A stretch of DNA of 64,000 nucleotides from Metridium senile (lineage: Eukaryota > Cnidaria > Anthozoa > Actiniaria > Metridiidae): contig OX459096.1 of NCBI GenBank assembly GCA_949775045.1, positions 46,966,379-47,030,378 of the forward strand, written 5' to 3'. Made by a program: the position numbers and the translations under genes. Numbering within the stretch: position 1 is the first letter of the stretch; each line of letters opens with the position of its first letter. This document shows, one piece after another, positions 11,127 through 21,242 of this stretch. Below the pieces are notes generated by a model. The model was not told the DNA's origin, ran no database searches, and was given only the letters and a program-made list of their open reading frames with translations.

Positions 11127-14100
11127 AGCACTTGAACACTGGGGGGTCAACGTTTGAAAATGTTGTGGGAAGTTGCCCGGAAGTGACTGTGAGAGTTGGA
11201 GGTGTGGACGTGGCGTGTTTGATTGACACCGGTGCCGAGGTGTCGACCATCACAGAAAGCTATTTTATGGAACACCTGTCCCAGGGGAGGGAGGTCATAA
11301 ATGTCTCGTCATACATCAGGATCTCAGCATCACAGGGGCTGGAAATACCTTATGTTGGATACGTTGAACTTCAGTTGACTGTGCTTTCGAACACTTTTGA
11401 GGGTTTGGGTTTCCTTGTTGTTAAAGACCCTGTGTCTTCATCAGTCAATGAACGTAAAAAGAAGGTACCCGGGATACTTGGCTCTAATGTGTTACGGGAC
11501 ATGCATAAGCAACTGATCTCTGTGTACGGGAAAGACTTTGCTGGTGTATTGCATAATGTTAAACTTAGCTATTGTGAGAGTGCCCTCTTGCACGCGCTTC
11601 AAATGTACAGGGAACCTAGCATGTGTGAAGAGACTGTGGTATTGCCACCAAGCGAAAATGGGAGGGTGAGGCTGGTAGGATTGGGTCCCACACTTGTCCC
11701 CGCCCGCTCGATCAGAGTCTTAGAGGGATCTGTCAAGCCATCTGCTGGCACCCCTTACAGAGCCTTAGTAGAGCGTATGGAGGCCAATGTAGCAGACTTG
11801 CCAAGGGGGGTGGCTGTAGGAGCTTCCCTTGTTACAGTTGATTATACGGGTCAGGTCCCAATTCAAATAGCCAATTTTAGCAATGAGGATGTCTATATCC
11901 AGCCCAGGACCCCCATCGCCAGGATGTCAGCTTATGCCACGGAACCGGATGTTGAGCTTGTAACTGTCAATGAGAACCACGTGTGTGTGAGGGAAGTGTC
12001 TGTGGGCCCCATGGACATGAAAGAAGTAGAAGAACTCGAGGCAAGAATGGACATCGGTAATATTACTAGAGAACAGAAAGACAGTCTGCGACAGGTGATC
12101 CACAAGTATATGTCTACCTTCAGCCAGGATGAAGATGATATTGGGTACTGCGACTTAGTTGAACACCGAATCGAAACTACTGATGAACGACCATTCAAGA
12201 TACCCCACCGGCGTGTACCACCCCATCAGTGGGACGAAGTGAGGGAGTATATAAAGAAGTCTTTAGTCCGCGGTGTCATCAGAGAGTCATCCAGTCCATA
12301 TGCATCTCCTGTAGTTCTCGTAAGAAAAAAAGATGGAAAGTTGAGACTGTGTGTTGACTACCGCCGCCTGAATGCGAAGACCCACAAGACTGCCTACCCA
12401 CTGCCGCGCATAGATGAAGCACTTGATGTACTAAAGGGGGCTAAGTACTTCTGCAGCCTTGATTTAGCCCATGGGTTCAACCAGCTTCCAGTACGAGAGT
12501 CTGACATTGAGAAAACAGCATTCCGCACTGGAACAGGGGGATTATATGAATATCTCAGAATGCCGTTTGGCCTCTGCAATGCCCCTGGTACCTTTATGTG
12601 CCTTATGGACAAGGCGCTAGGAGATCTCAACTTCCAAACTCTCCTGGTATATCTCGATGACATCTTAGTTTTTGGAAGCACCTTTCAAGAGACACTTTCT
12701 AGATTAGAGACAGTTCTCTCTCGTTTGTGTGGGCTTAACTTGAAGGTCAAGCCAGAGAAGTGCCAACTCTTCAAGGAAAAAGTTCGCTATCTCGGCTATG
12801 TAGTAACCGAGCAGGGGACCTCTCCAGATCCGGACAAAGTACGCGCTGTGATGGAGTGGCCACGTCCTAAAACACTGCGAGACGTCAGAGGGTTTCTCGG
12901 ACTGTCGGGCTACTATCGTCGGTTTATCAGAAAGTATGCCGAAGTTGCCAACCCACTACAGTGCCTCCTGCGAAGTCATGAAGAGAAGACTAAGAAGAAA
13001 CAAACGAGAAGGAACAACGAGGACATTAGTGACAAATGGGATTCTGCATGCGAAGAATCCTTTTTGAAGCTAAAGAAGGTACTGACCGAAGCTCCGGTGC
13101 TTGGGTTTCCAGACTTCTCACAGAATTTTATCCTTGAGACAGACGCAAGCTTACTGGGACTTGGGGCAGTACTCTCACAACAACAAGAGGCCGGACTTGT
13201 GGTGCTAGGATACGCTAGCAGAGCCCTCAGGCCCAGTGAACGCAATATGAACAACTACTCCAGCATGAAACTTGAGCTGCTTGCCTTGCATTGGGCTATC
13301 GCTCAGAAGTACAGAGATCTTCTACTCGGAGCTGAGTTCACGGTGTTCACAGACAACAATCCACTAAGCTATCTTCAGACAACTGCCAAGCTGGGTGCGA
13401 CCGAAATGCGGTGGGCTGCTGAGCTAGCCCAGTTCAACTTCACTATCAAGTACCGTTCAGGGAGAAGCAATGGCAATGCGGACGCACTAAGTAGGAAAGT
13501 GTCCCATGGCAAAGAACCAGACGATGTGAACCTGGAAGAAGTTGTAAGCGAGCCAGCTAAAGTCACTCTACAGTGCACGAGTACCCTGTTGCCAGATGGC
13601 ATACGAGCCCAAATTGAGGAAGTTAAAGCTGGTGCCCTCCCAGCGTATCAGAACTCAAGATCTCCACTTGCCGCACCCGTAGCCCTGTCGACGATTCCCT
13701 CGGTTTCAAGAGCAGACATGTCTTCATTGCAGGCGAAAGATGAGGCGATCAAGAGGGTTTGGTACTACTGGAAGCGGGGGCACCCTCCAACACTCAGACA
13801 GCTGATGAAGGAACCCAAGTCAGCACGCCGACTTCTAAGAGACTGGAAGCACTTAACAGAGGAAAATGGTGTTTTCTACAGGGTGATCCTAGTCAAAGGT
13901 CAAAAAGTGAAACAACTGTTACTTCCAAGCTCTCTGAGGGACCAGGTGCAGCGTTCGCTGCATGACGAGCTGGGTCACCAGGCTGCAGAAAGAACTCTGG
14001 CCCTGGCTAGGAGCAGGTGCTATTGGCCTGGAATGGTAACCGACATCACCAACCATTGTCAGAGATGTGAACGTTGTACTCTGGCCAAAGCAGGGAAGAA

Positions 14101-15481
14101 ACTCCACCCTTCAATGGGATCCTTAATGGCTAGTAGACCTCTTGAGGTTGTGGCTATAGACTTCACAGTCCTGGAGAAGGGTAGCAATGGAATCGAAAAC
14201 GTGCTAGTTATCACTGACGTCTTTACCAAGTTCACTCAAGCGGTCCCTACCAAAGACCAAAAGGCTGTAACTGTTGCAAAAGTTTTGGTAAAAGAATGGT
14301 TTGTGAGGTTTGGAGTTCCGAAGAGAATACACAGCGACCAAGGTCGAAACTTTGAAGGCAAGGTGGTGGAAGAGTTGTGTAAAGTCTATAATATTACAAA
14401 GAGTCGCACTGCGCCATACCACCCAGAGGGAAATGGCCAGTGCGAGCGATTTAACAGGACTATGCATGATCGTCTCCGCACACTGGCTCCAGAGAAAAAG
14501 AGGAAGTGGCCCGAGCTTCTTCCGGAACTTGTGTACGCTTACAACTGTACGCCGCACTCAACAACGGGTTTTGCACCCTACTACTTGTTCTTTGGCCGGG
14601 AGCCGACACTCCCAGTGGATTATGTTTTAGGAGTACATGATGATACTGCGTGTACTCAGTGGGTGACTGAACATCACCTTCGCCTCGAGGATGCTTTCAA
14701 ACTGGCATCCGAGAGGACAGAGAAAGAGGCTCTTCGCAGGCAGAAGATCAACGAGAAGGCTGACATTACTCTGTTGCCAATTGGTACTAGAGTCTTTCTG
14801 AGGAACCGCGTGGTGGGTAGAAATAAGATCCAGGATGTCTGGGACTCAACACCTTACAAGGTTATAAAAAGAGTCGGCAACAGCAACACCTACGTGGTCC
14901 AGTCCTTAGACGAGGCAGGTGTGAGGAAAACCATTTATCGTACTGACATTCTCCATGCCAAGAACCTCGTCTGTGACATTCAGCCTGACCATCACCATCA
15001 GGAGCCAGTCTCTGCACAGAAGTCACCCCTAACAGAACCAGATGGACTGACAGGAAGCAGCAAAGAGGGTATCGACGAACAGGCCATCTCACCAGATGAA
15101 CTCAGCGATGACGACGAACTTATATTAGTTCGAAGGAGTCAAGAGCAAGGTCCAACCTTGCTCAAGACTCCAGATTTCTTTCTTCCACAGGATACCACTC
15201 GAGAGGATACGGATGTGCCAGCTTCGCTGCCAACAGTTGGAGATTCAGACCATCTTAGTACAGATGCGCAACCCATAGAGGCTGATACAGTAGACCCAGA
15301 ACCAACTGTGAGGCGTTCCACGAGGCAGGGAGCCGGTCAGCACTCGAACGTCCACAACCTTCCAAGATCAGCAGTGTTACAAAACATGACTACAGTGTCG
15401 CTGGATCCTCAGATACTTAACTCCATTGCCCAGTCCAACCTACTCATATTGCAGATGATGGTCAAGAACTCTAGTGAATGA
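11090..15481 (+). CDS. pol: Pol polyprotein (protease, reverse transcriptase, RNase H, integrase)
   Basis: The frame is open from the frameshift site to 15481 with no internal stop. No ATG lies near its start, as expected if it is expressed only by frameshifting. The retropepsin motif DTG is at 11225-11233. The reverse transcriptase spans about 12190-12800, with the catalytic YLDD at 12650-12661. RNase H follows, with its TDAS phrase near 13139. The integrase has an HHCC zinc domain at about 13961-14080 and a DD35E core with Asp codons at 14159 and 14336 and Glu at 14444. The tail contains RRSTRQ, seen in several invertebrate gypsy Pols, and no clear chromodomain. All catalytic residues I looked for are present, so the element may be active. 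Confidence 0.96.
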   Translation: MSAPTASKHAVGEHLNTGGSTFENVVGSCPEVTVRVGGVDVACLIDTGAEVSTITESYFMEHLSQGREVINVSSYIRISASQGLEIPYVGYVELQLTVLSNTFEGLGFLVVKDPVSSSVNERKKKVPGILGSNVLRDMHKQLISVYGKDFAGVLHNVKLSYCESALLHALQMYREPSMCEETVVLPPSENGRVRLVGLGPTLVPARSIRVLEGSVKPSAGTPYRALVERMEANVADLPRGVAVGASLVTVDYTGQVPIQIANFSNEDVYIQPRTPIARMSAYATEPDVELVTVNENHVCVREVSVGPMDMKEVEELEARMDIGNITREQKDSLRQVIHKYMSTFSQDEDDIGYCDLVEHRIETTDERPFKIPHRRVPPHQWDEVREYIKKSLVRGVIRESSSPYASPVVLVRKKDGKLRLCVDYRRLNAKTHKTAYPLPRIDEALDVLKGAKYFCSLDLAHGFNQLPVRESDIEKTAFRTGTGGLYEYLRMPFGLCNAPGTFMCLMDKALGDLNFQTLLVYLDDILVFGSTFQETLSRLETVLSRLCGLNLKVKPEKCQLFKEKVRYLGYVVTEQGTSPDPDKVRAVMEWPRPKTLRDVRGFLGLSGYYRRFIRKYAEVANPLQCLLRSHEEKTKKKQTRRNNEDISDKWDSACEESFLKLKKVLTEAPVLGFPDFSQNFILETDASLLGLGAVLSQQQEAGLVVLGYASRALRPSERNMNNYSSMKLELLALHWAIAQKYRDLLLGAEFTVFTDNNPLSYLQTTAKLGATEMRWAAELAQFNFTIKYRSGRSNGNADALSRKVSHGKEPDDVNLEEVVSEPAKVTLQCTSTLLPDGIRAQIEEVKAGALPAYQNSRSPLAAPVALSTIPSVSRADMSSLQAKDEAIKRVWYYWKRGHPPTLRQLMKEPKSARRLLRDWKHLTEENGVFYRVILVKGQKVKQLLLPSSLRDQVQRSLHDELGHQAAERTLALARSRCYWPGMVTDITNHCQRCERCTLAKAGKKLHPSMGSLMASRPLEVVAIDFTVLEKGSNGIENVLVITDVFTKFTQAVPTKDQKAVTVAKVLVKEWFVRFGVPKRIHSDQGRNFEGKVVEELCKVYNITKSRTAPYHPEGNGQCERFNRTMHDRLRTLAPEKKRKWPELLPELVYAYNCTPHSTTGFAPYYLFFGREPTLPVDYVLGVHDDTACTQWVTEHHLRLEDAFKLASERTEKEALRRQKINEKADITLLPIGTRVFLRNRVVGRNKIQDVWDSTPYKVIKRVGNSNTYVVQSLDEAGVRKTIYRTDILHAKNLVCDIQPDHHHQEPVSAQKSPLTEPDGLTGSSKEGIDEQAISPDELSDDDELILVRRSQEQGPTLLKTPDFFLPQDTTREDTDVPASLPTVGDSDHLSTDAQPIEADTVDPEPTVRRSTRQGAGQHSNVHNLPRSAVLQNMTTVSLDPQILNSIAQSNLLILQMMVKNSSE

Positions 15482-15670
15482 ACTCATTGAAGATTCAGTC
15501 AAGGACAGTTATAACAAACATTAGTAAAGACATTTAAGTCTTAGAGTTAGATATATATTTCTTGTTACTGTTACTGAAGTAGGGTTTTTTTTAGACCTTA
15601 AGTTTACATTTGAGAATCTGATTTAATAAGAAATAGGTTGTAGAGTCTCCAACCTCAAAGCAGGGAAGTA

Positions 15671-15915
15671 TGTGACATGGGCTTCCTTTGGTTTTGCGAG
15701 AGGGCCTGGTGAGGAGAACTTCGCCATGCTCGATTTCATGATATGATTTCATGATCGATTCTTCGTGTATTCGTGAGTCTTTTATACAGTTAATTTGCTT
15801 ATTGTAGTTGGACGTTTGATCTATTTTCATCAAGAGAGTGTATATTTTAGTTCCACCCGTTAGGGTCTTTGTGTGTGTATAATAAACGATCGAGTCAATA
15901 ATTACCTGTGTCACA
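15671..15915 (+). repeat. 3' long terminal repeat
   Basis: Same length and ends as the 5' copy. It is preceded by the purine-rich AAAGCAGGGAAGTA (15657-15670), the likely polypurine tract that primes plus-strand synthesis. The right flank CTTT repeats the left flank. Confidence 0.96.
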
Positions 15916-15976
15916 CTTTATTTTTTTGAAAAAAGTATTGCTGTGAAATGATATTGCATTGATAGTCATCCACATA

Positions 15977-16249
15977 TACACCTATCAGTTCAAAAAAGGT
16001 TGTCGTAGAGAATTGGCGATTGGCAATGGGCGATTGCATGACCGAAAGGAACTTTGGGTACTCTTTTTTGACAAGTAAAATTAAATTCATAAAGTACAAA
16101 GGTTTGTGTTTTAGAGCCTAAAAACCCAAGGAAAATCCAAGTTTTTTCGGTTTTAAAGAGCTATTTACGAATTATATCAAGGACCACAGTTCCTTTCGGG
16201 CGTGCAATCGCCAATTCTCTCCGACAACCTTTTTTGAAATAGGTGTGTA
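15977..16249. mobile_element. TIR element, family with TACACCTATTTCA ends (copy 1)
   Basis: The left end TACACCTATCAGTTCAAAAA and right end TTTTTTGAAATAGGTGTGTA are inverted copies. An inner pair (AGAATTGGCGATTG and CAATCGCCAATTCT) extends the stem. The same terminal phrase bounds the element at 63674-63952, so this is a repeated non-autonomous family. Confidence 0.7.
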
Positions 16250-16363
16250 GGCCCTAACAATGACTTATTTCGTATTGGGTATGTACCTTATACTAGACGC
16301 AAACATATATTGACAGTGTAGTTATAATGTAAGTAAATAGTTCTTTTAACTAACCTTAATGAG

Positions 16364-16371
16364 TATAAATA
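16364..16371 (+). promoter_or_regulatory. TATA box of the secreted-protein gene
   Basis: TATAAATA lies 90 bp before the ATG at 16454. That puts a start site around 16390-16400 and a short 5' UTR. No other gene in the window has so clear a TATA element. Confidence 0.6.
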
Positions 16372-16453
16372 TTGAACAGCGGACATTCATTAGCGCTACA
16401 CAACCCTTACAATACGCAGTATCAGTTGCTTGGCCGTGGTTAAAACTATCAAG

Positions 16454-19400
16454 ATGTTGAAATCCTTTCAGTTGTTTTTTGTCATTCTTGCTGTTGTTTC
16501 CTGTTACAACCAAGGTAAGAACAATAAGAACAATAAGGAAAACTGATGTAAGTAAGAAAGTAGGAGAGAAAGTAAGAGAAAGAAGGAAACTGGAAGAAAA
16601 AGGGAGAGAAGCATGAAGACGAAAACACATAAACAGACCAGCAACACAGAACCGGCAAACAACACTAGAAGTCGAAAAATCGAAAGATCACTGAAGTTAA
16701 AAAATCAATTGGAAAAAAAGACAGATGACGAGAAGAAATTATAAAAAGTAATATCTGATAGGTACATCGCAATAAAGTCACAAGACTGAAAGGAAAGTCT
16801 CTTGCAGTCGCGACATTGGACGTAAACACTTGGTAAAAGGAAAGCTCCTCCAGTTAAGAGGTTTTAGTTTCATTTAAATATTCAGCAATATTGGAAATTA
16901 TAGCTTTTTAGTCGCAGTGTGAGAAGGATTACCAGTTTAAGGTTATATCAGTTTTTATAGATTAATTAAGTTTCGCAAATCAAGACATGCAGAACCTTAA
17001 TTGCATTACTGACCAGGGTAACCTTAATATAATATAAAATTATTACAAATTGCCAAGAAACCTTTTTCTAACAATTTTATTAATAGTGTAAAAAGCAGCG
17101 ATAAACCAACATTGATTTTAAATAGGAATGAATTGCAAGTCACGTGATAGCTTAAGGAGGCTCGAAATGCATTTTTTTAATTTGACCGCGCGCGCAATAT
17201 CGCCAATTTTACAAGACCCCTCTGACGCGTACAAAATGTATTTTTATTAATAACAACACAATGAAATGGTAGATTTTTTTGATTTTTTGGCAATTTGTTC
17301 CAATTAAGGTTTAGATTTGGTTGAAGAAAAATCTGTAATGAAAAAACATTTATATCTAGAAAAAATCATTTTTTTAATATTTTAAAGGTTTCGTAATACA
17401 GATTTTTTTTATTTTTCCTCAGTTGCAAGAACAGGTAGGGAACTAGACATGTGCAGGTTAAAAAAAAACTTTCACCTAAAGGATTTGGAGCTTAATAAAA
17501 CTTTAATAAAGGAATATCAGGTCCTTTTTACAGCGGCCCGCTGTTGTCATGACAACGCCAAACGCAAAAAAAAAAAAAAAATAGTAGGTATAAAGTAGGT
17601 ATATAGATATATACAGAAACCATTTCGAGCCTCCTGAAGTGACCAAGCGCGCGCGTTTACATCCATTTTCCCTCTCTTTGAGGCGGCAGTCGTCAAGGTA
17701 AAATTGATCGCCGTATACGCTTCGAAGTGACCATAAATAGGTCCCATGACTGTATTGTACCAACAAGTCGTGTCCAGTTGGCTCTTTGTCGCTTACAGCC
17801 GGCTACGAGAGAAAATAATCATTGTATAAGCGAACTTTGGAATCAAATCTGATAAACTCGTTGATTAATTATAAGCCATCACATTTCTTTCTTTATTCAC
17901 AATTCTTCTTGAGTTTTTCTTCCACAAATAGATCATTTGGTGTGTGTTATCAGTTCTAATTATATTGACACCAGCATTAAATATATTTACTTTGATTGAC
18001 AATTGATCTACTTTCTTTCATACTAAACAAGTTTCTCGGAAATACTTACAAGTGGTTATTAGTAGCGTGAGCTCGTTTCAGGCTGATAACGCAAACAGAC
18101 AAATTGCCGACTCGTTTTAGTGCAATCAATGTAACCGCGCGGGGTTTAGATATGCTCTGCAATGTGCTGATCCATCAAGCGCAGATCTAGAGCAAAAGGG
18201 GATATATTGGGGGTTTTATTTTATACTGGCATCGGCCATAACTACATTACAAAGAACATTACGTATCCTTGCCTCGTAATTTTTCGTAATATCATTTTTA
18301 CATTTAAAACGTAGAGAAAAAGAGAGAAAAAGTACGCGGGAATCCTTTGTCTTGATGCTATGGGATATTGAAGATTTTTCTCTCAGTTTGAAATGTAAAA
18401 ACGATATCACAAAAAAATACAAGGCCAGAGTAATAGTCTTTTCAAACTGGTGTTTCGAATGTCTTTTAAATATAACAATCTTTTTATCGCTTTTCTTTTA
18501 AAGGGCAAGGAACAACAAACCAACCATCCGACTCTGTATGGACTCAAATCAATCTGCTGCCTATTTGTTTTGAGGGTCGTGGAGAGAGACCCGGCATATT
18601 GACCTATCTGGGATCGAGTACTATGATTGGTGCAATGAAACTGGTTTATAGATCTGGTTCGATACGATGTCATCCAAGCGAGGCTTACAAAAGTCGTTGG
18701 GGATGCGCCAGTAAGTAAAATTAAAAGAAGGGCTAGCCTGCGTAGCAAGCAATGCTTTGTACTCGTCTTAGGTTTCGCGCGGCCATATCGGTAACACAGC
18801 TATCCCAAAATAACCAAAAAACAACTTTCTCCCGTTCCCCCCCCCCCCTCCCCCCAAAAAAACCGCTTGCTACGCAGGCTAAAGGAGGGCTAACTCATAC
18901 AGTCATTTGACAAAACGTTGTCGCCGACCGGCTTCGCGACTACGCGACAAGCCCAAGCGGGAGTATGGGTAAAAATCACTGAAGCAATACATTTTTAGCA
19001 CGCGCTATAGAATATGCTATGGTTCCGCTCAAGTTGGAATAAAAATCTGAATAAAAAAACTCGTAAAGCTCGTAAAGCATTCTGGTACTGGTAGTGGAAT
19101 GACGTCATCGTCCAAATGGCCTATAGGATGAAACCAAGAATTCCCACCACTGACCTATTTTTGTATGTTCCAGATAGCCGCGTCCACCCTTTCAACGTTA
19201 TTATCACAGACAGCAACAATTACAAAGTCTACCCGTTGGATAAATACATAGTAAGTAAACACGGTCTGTGGTATAATCTTCCATTTGCTGACACCAGACA
19301 CTCTGACGAACTGGTATTCACTAACTACCAGGACCCATTCTACCTCCCACAACATGGTACGCTGAGGGTCTGGTACGGAGAGGATTTGAAGAATATCTGG

Positions 19401-19454
19401 GAACATAATAATGTGGGACGTGTTTGTGTTGATGTGTACGTGCATGCTCTGTAA
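16454..19454 (+). CDS. small secreted protein, probable cnidarian-specific family
   Basis: Three exons, 16454-16514, 18504-18710 and 19174-19454, join in frame to 182 residues with standard GT-AG borders. The first exon encodes a signal peptide: MLK, then a hydrophobic run, ending near VVSCYNQ. The mature part has cysteines in phrases INLLPICF, IRCHP and RWGCA, plus a C-terminal RVWYGEDL...VGRVCVDVYVHAL. From memory, the WYGED..N.G.VC.DVY pattern occurs in uncharacterised extracellular proteins of corals and anemones. I know no function for it. Upstream is a TATA box; an AATAAA at about 19483 follows the stop. Its introns hold two inverted-repeat elements (17152-17638 and 18733-18882). Confidence 0.8.
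17152..17638. mobile_element. TIR element with AGGAGGCTCGAAATG ends
   Basis: AGGAGGCTCGAAATG (from 17155) is matched in reverse by CATTTCGAGCCTCCT (17621-17635). The interior is A/T-rich, with poly(A) and poly(T) runs and no frame. It lies inside the first intron of the secreted-protein gene and is probably non-autonomous. Confidence 0.6.
18733..18882. mobile_element. TIR element with TAGCCTGCGTAGCAAGC ends
   Basis: TAGCCTGCGTAGCAAGC (18734-18750) and its reverse complement (18865-18881) flank 114 bp that include long C and A runs near 18839-18862. It lies in the second intron of the secreted-protein gene. Confidence 0.7.
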
Positions 19455-19699
19455 AGATAATGTTACAGTACTGAGACAAACGAATAAACATTATGTCGAG
19501 ATCATTTAAGTCGTGTTGTTGTTCTTACTTGTGGTCCATGCATGTACACTTATTAGCATGCTCCGCGCGAATAATGAAAATCACACATTCAGACATTTTG
19601 ATATATTTTACCATGTGAGTGTAAAGCGTTAAGCGTTTTGTTTTATTTGTGTTCTCGTAATACGACTGATTACGAATGTATTGCGACAGTCATGATCAG

Positions 19700-19985
19700 A
19701 TTAAAATAAACAGCCCCCAGGGGGGATCAAGCGAGTACGGAACAAGGGTACTGCCAAATTATTTTCAGGGAACAAGGGAACAAAATATGATAAAAGTAAA
19801 ACACGGAGACAGTTATTTTACTTATGGGGAACAAGGGAGAAAATGCAAAGAGATGCCCTTTTTTAGTTATTTTTGTAGTGTTTCGCATGCTCTATTCAGG
19901 TTTTATATTTTGTATATGTATCTATTTAGCTGCATCTGGGATAAATCTTTATTGTATTGTATTGTATCATGGGAACATGCATCTC
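19700..19985 (+). mobile_element. interspersed repeat with LINE-like (TTGTA)n 3' tail
   Basis: GATAAATCTTTATTGTATTG at about 19940-19959 leads into short tandem TTGTA units. Many L2/CR1-type retrotransposons end in such microsatellite tails. An open frame of 119 codons (19676-20035) has no conserved domain. Loose inverted phrases (AGCCCCCAGGGG left, CCCCTGGGAGGGGCT right) frame the block, so a DNA-transposon origin is also possible. Confidence 0.35.
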
Positions 19986-20290
19986 CCCTGGGAGGGGCTC
20001 AAAAAAGCAATAAAATAAAATTTTCAACACCGTAATGTTTCTAGCTTAGCTTTAGTTATTTTTTCTAAGGTAAGACGTAATAAGCCCTTACTAAACAAAT
20101 TATGAAAGTTACTGCCTTCCCAGAAGGTCCGTTTCTGTGTTATCACCACAGTCGCTTTTGATGCAATTTGTTACTCGTCTCAAACCAAGACGCTATTTTA
20201 TTTTAGTTTAATCGAAATAACTGATCTGCGTTTTTTAACTTATAACGATATATCATTATAAAATATTCTAAAAAATTGCAACACTTTTGT

Positions 20291-21123
20291 AGGTACTCTG
20301 TACCCAATCTCGAACCCCGAGCCTTCGTTCCTCTTGGCCAGCCGAGTAACGTAAGACTCTGGGGGACCGGAATTCTCTGCTTATGCTGATTGGCCCTTGA
20401 AAATACAATGGTCAGACCGGAAACAGACGAAGTAAAATCTCTGATTGGTCCATCATGTAAACAAATGTACATTCAAAATGTAAATTTTGCGATTACATGT
20501 AATACGACGTCAACGGTTCTTTAATACTAGATAGAATATTAAATATCGTCGTTTATGAAATATACGAGTCGCGAAGCGAAGAGATATTGTATCGCCGCTA
20601 AGTTATCCTAAGTTAAGCGATGATTATTGAGTCGCGAAGCAAATTAGAATACACCAATACACACAAAATACTCCTCTGACATCCAGTTATTTACTAAAGG
20701 TCAATCGTACCACGAAAGCAAACTAATAACCGTTGGAAAACTATAAATAAATCGACGGCTAAAGTGATCTGAATTGAAGGAGATTTAGACGCGTTTTTAT
20801 ATCATTATATAAACCCTGATGGCCGTTAAAAAACCTTCCTAAACTTTAAATGTTTCATTAGTGAGGAAAATGTTTTTATTTTGGCTTAGAAAATATTTAA
20901 AATGCTACTAGGTCAATAATATTTTGAATGTCATTAACGTACTAAGTAACACAGGATGCCCAAACCCACAGATCATTATAATATTAACTAAGCATGCGCA
21001 ATAGAAACCGGAACTCCAAAATCGGAGCTGAAAATTCCGTTCCCCCAGAGTCTAATGTCGGGCGCCATAAGACCGCTGACAAAAAGCCAGACGTGACGCT
21101 GGGCTCGAGATTGCTCTGTACCT
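20291..21123. mobile_element. 833-bp TIR element directly upstream of SPATA17
   Basis: Imperfect terminal inverted repeats of about 80 bp begin AGGTACTCTGTACCCAATCTC and end GAGATTGCTCTGTACCT; an inner match is GACTCTGGGGG against CCCCCAGAGTC. The interior has two GAGTCGCGAAGC phrases but no protein frame. Its right end is only 120 bp from the SPATA17 ATG, so it must contribute to that gene's upstream region. Confidence 0.65.
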
Positions 21124-21242
21124 AAAACCACGTTACGAACGCTTGGGTTACCTGTGGTATTCAATTCGTACAGGAAAGAAACCTGGTAACTAGTGTAAAC
21201 AAATCGTCGTCATGGCTACGCAAAGGAACACATCGAACAAAA

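Larger units (their letters stand above)
9732..15919 (+). mobile_element. complete Ty3/gypsy LTR retrotransposon
   Basis: Two 245-bp LTRs (9736-9980 and 15671-15915) begin TGTGACA, end TGTCACA, and differ at only two positions that I can find. The element is flanked by CTTT on both sides (9732-9735 and 15916-15919), a 4-bp target duplication. A primer-binding site starts 2 nt after the 5' LTR. Gag and an intact Pol follow, ordered protease, reverse transcriptase, RNase H, integrase, which is the Ty3/gypsy order. A purine-rich tract precedes the 3' LTR. No envelope frame is seen. Intact frames and near-identical LTRs indicate a recent insertion. Confidence 0.97.

Noticed and set aside
10551..15321. 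Antisense frames across gag and pol
   Set aside because: Shadows of the intact retrotransposon coding frames.
15482..15670. Envelope gene of an endogenous retrovirus
   Set aside because: Only 189 bp lie between the pol stop and the 3' LTR, with no frame; the element is a retrotransposon without env.
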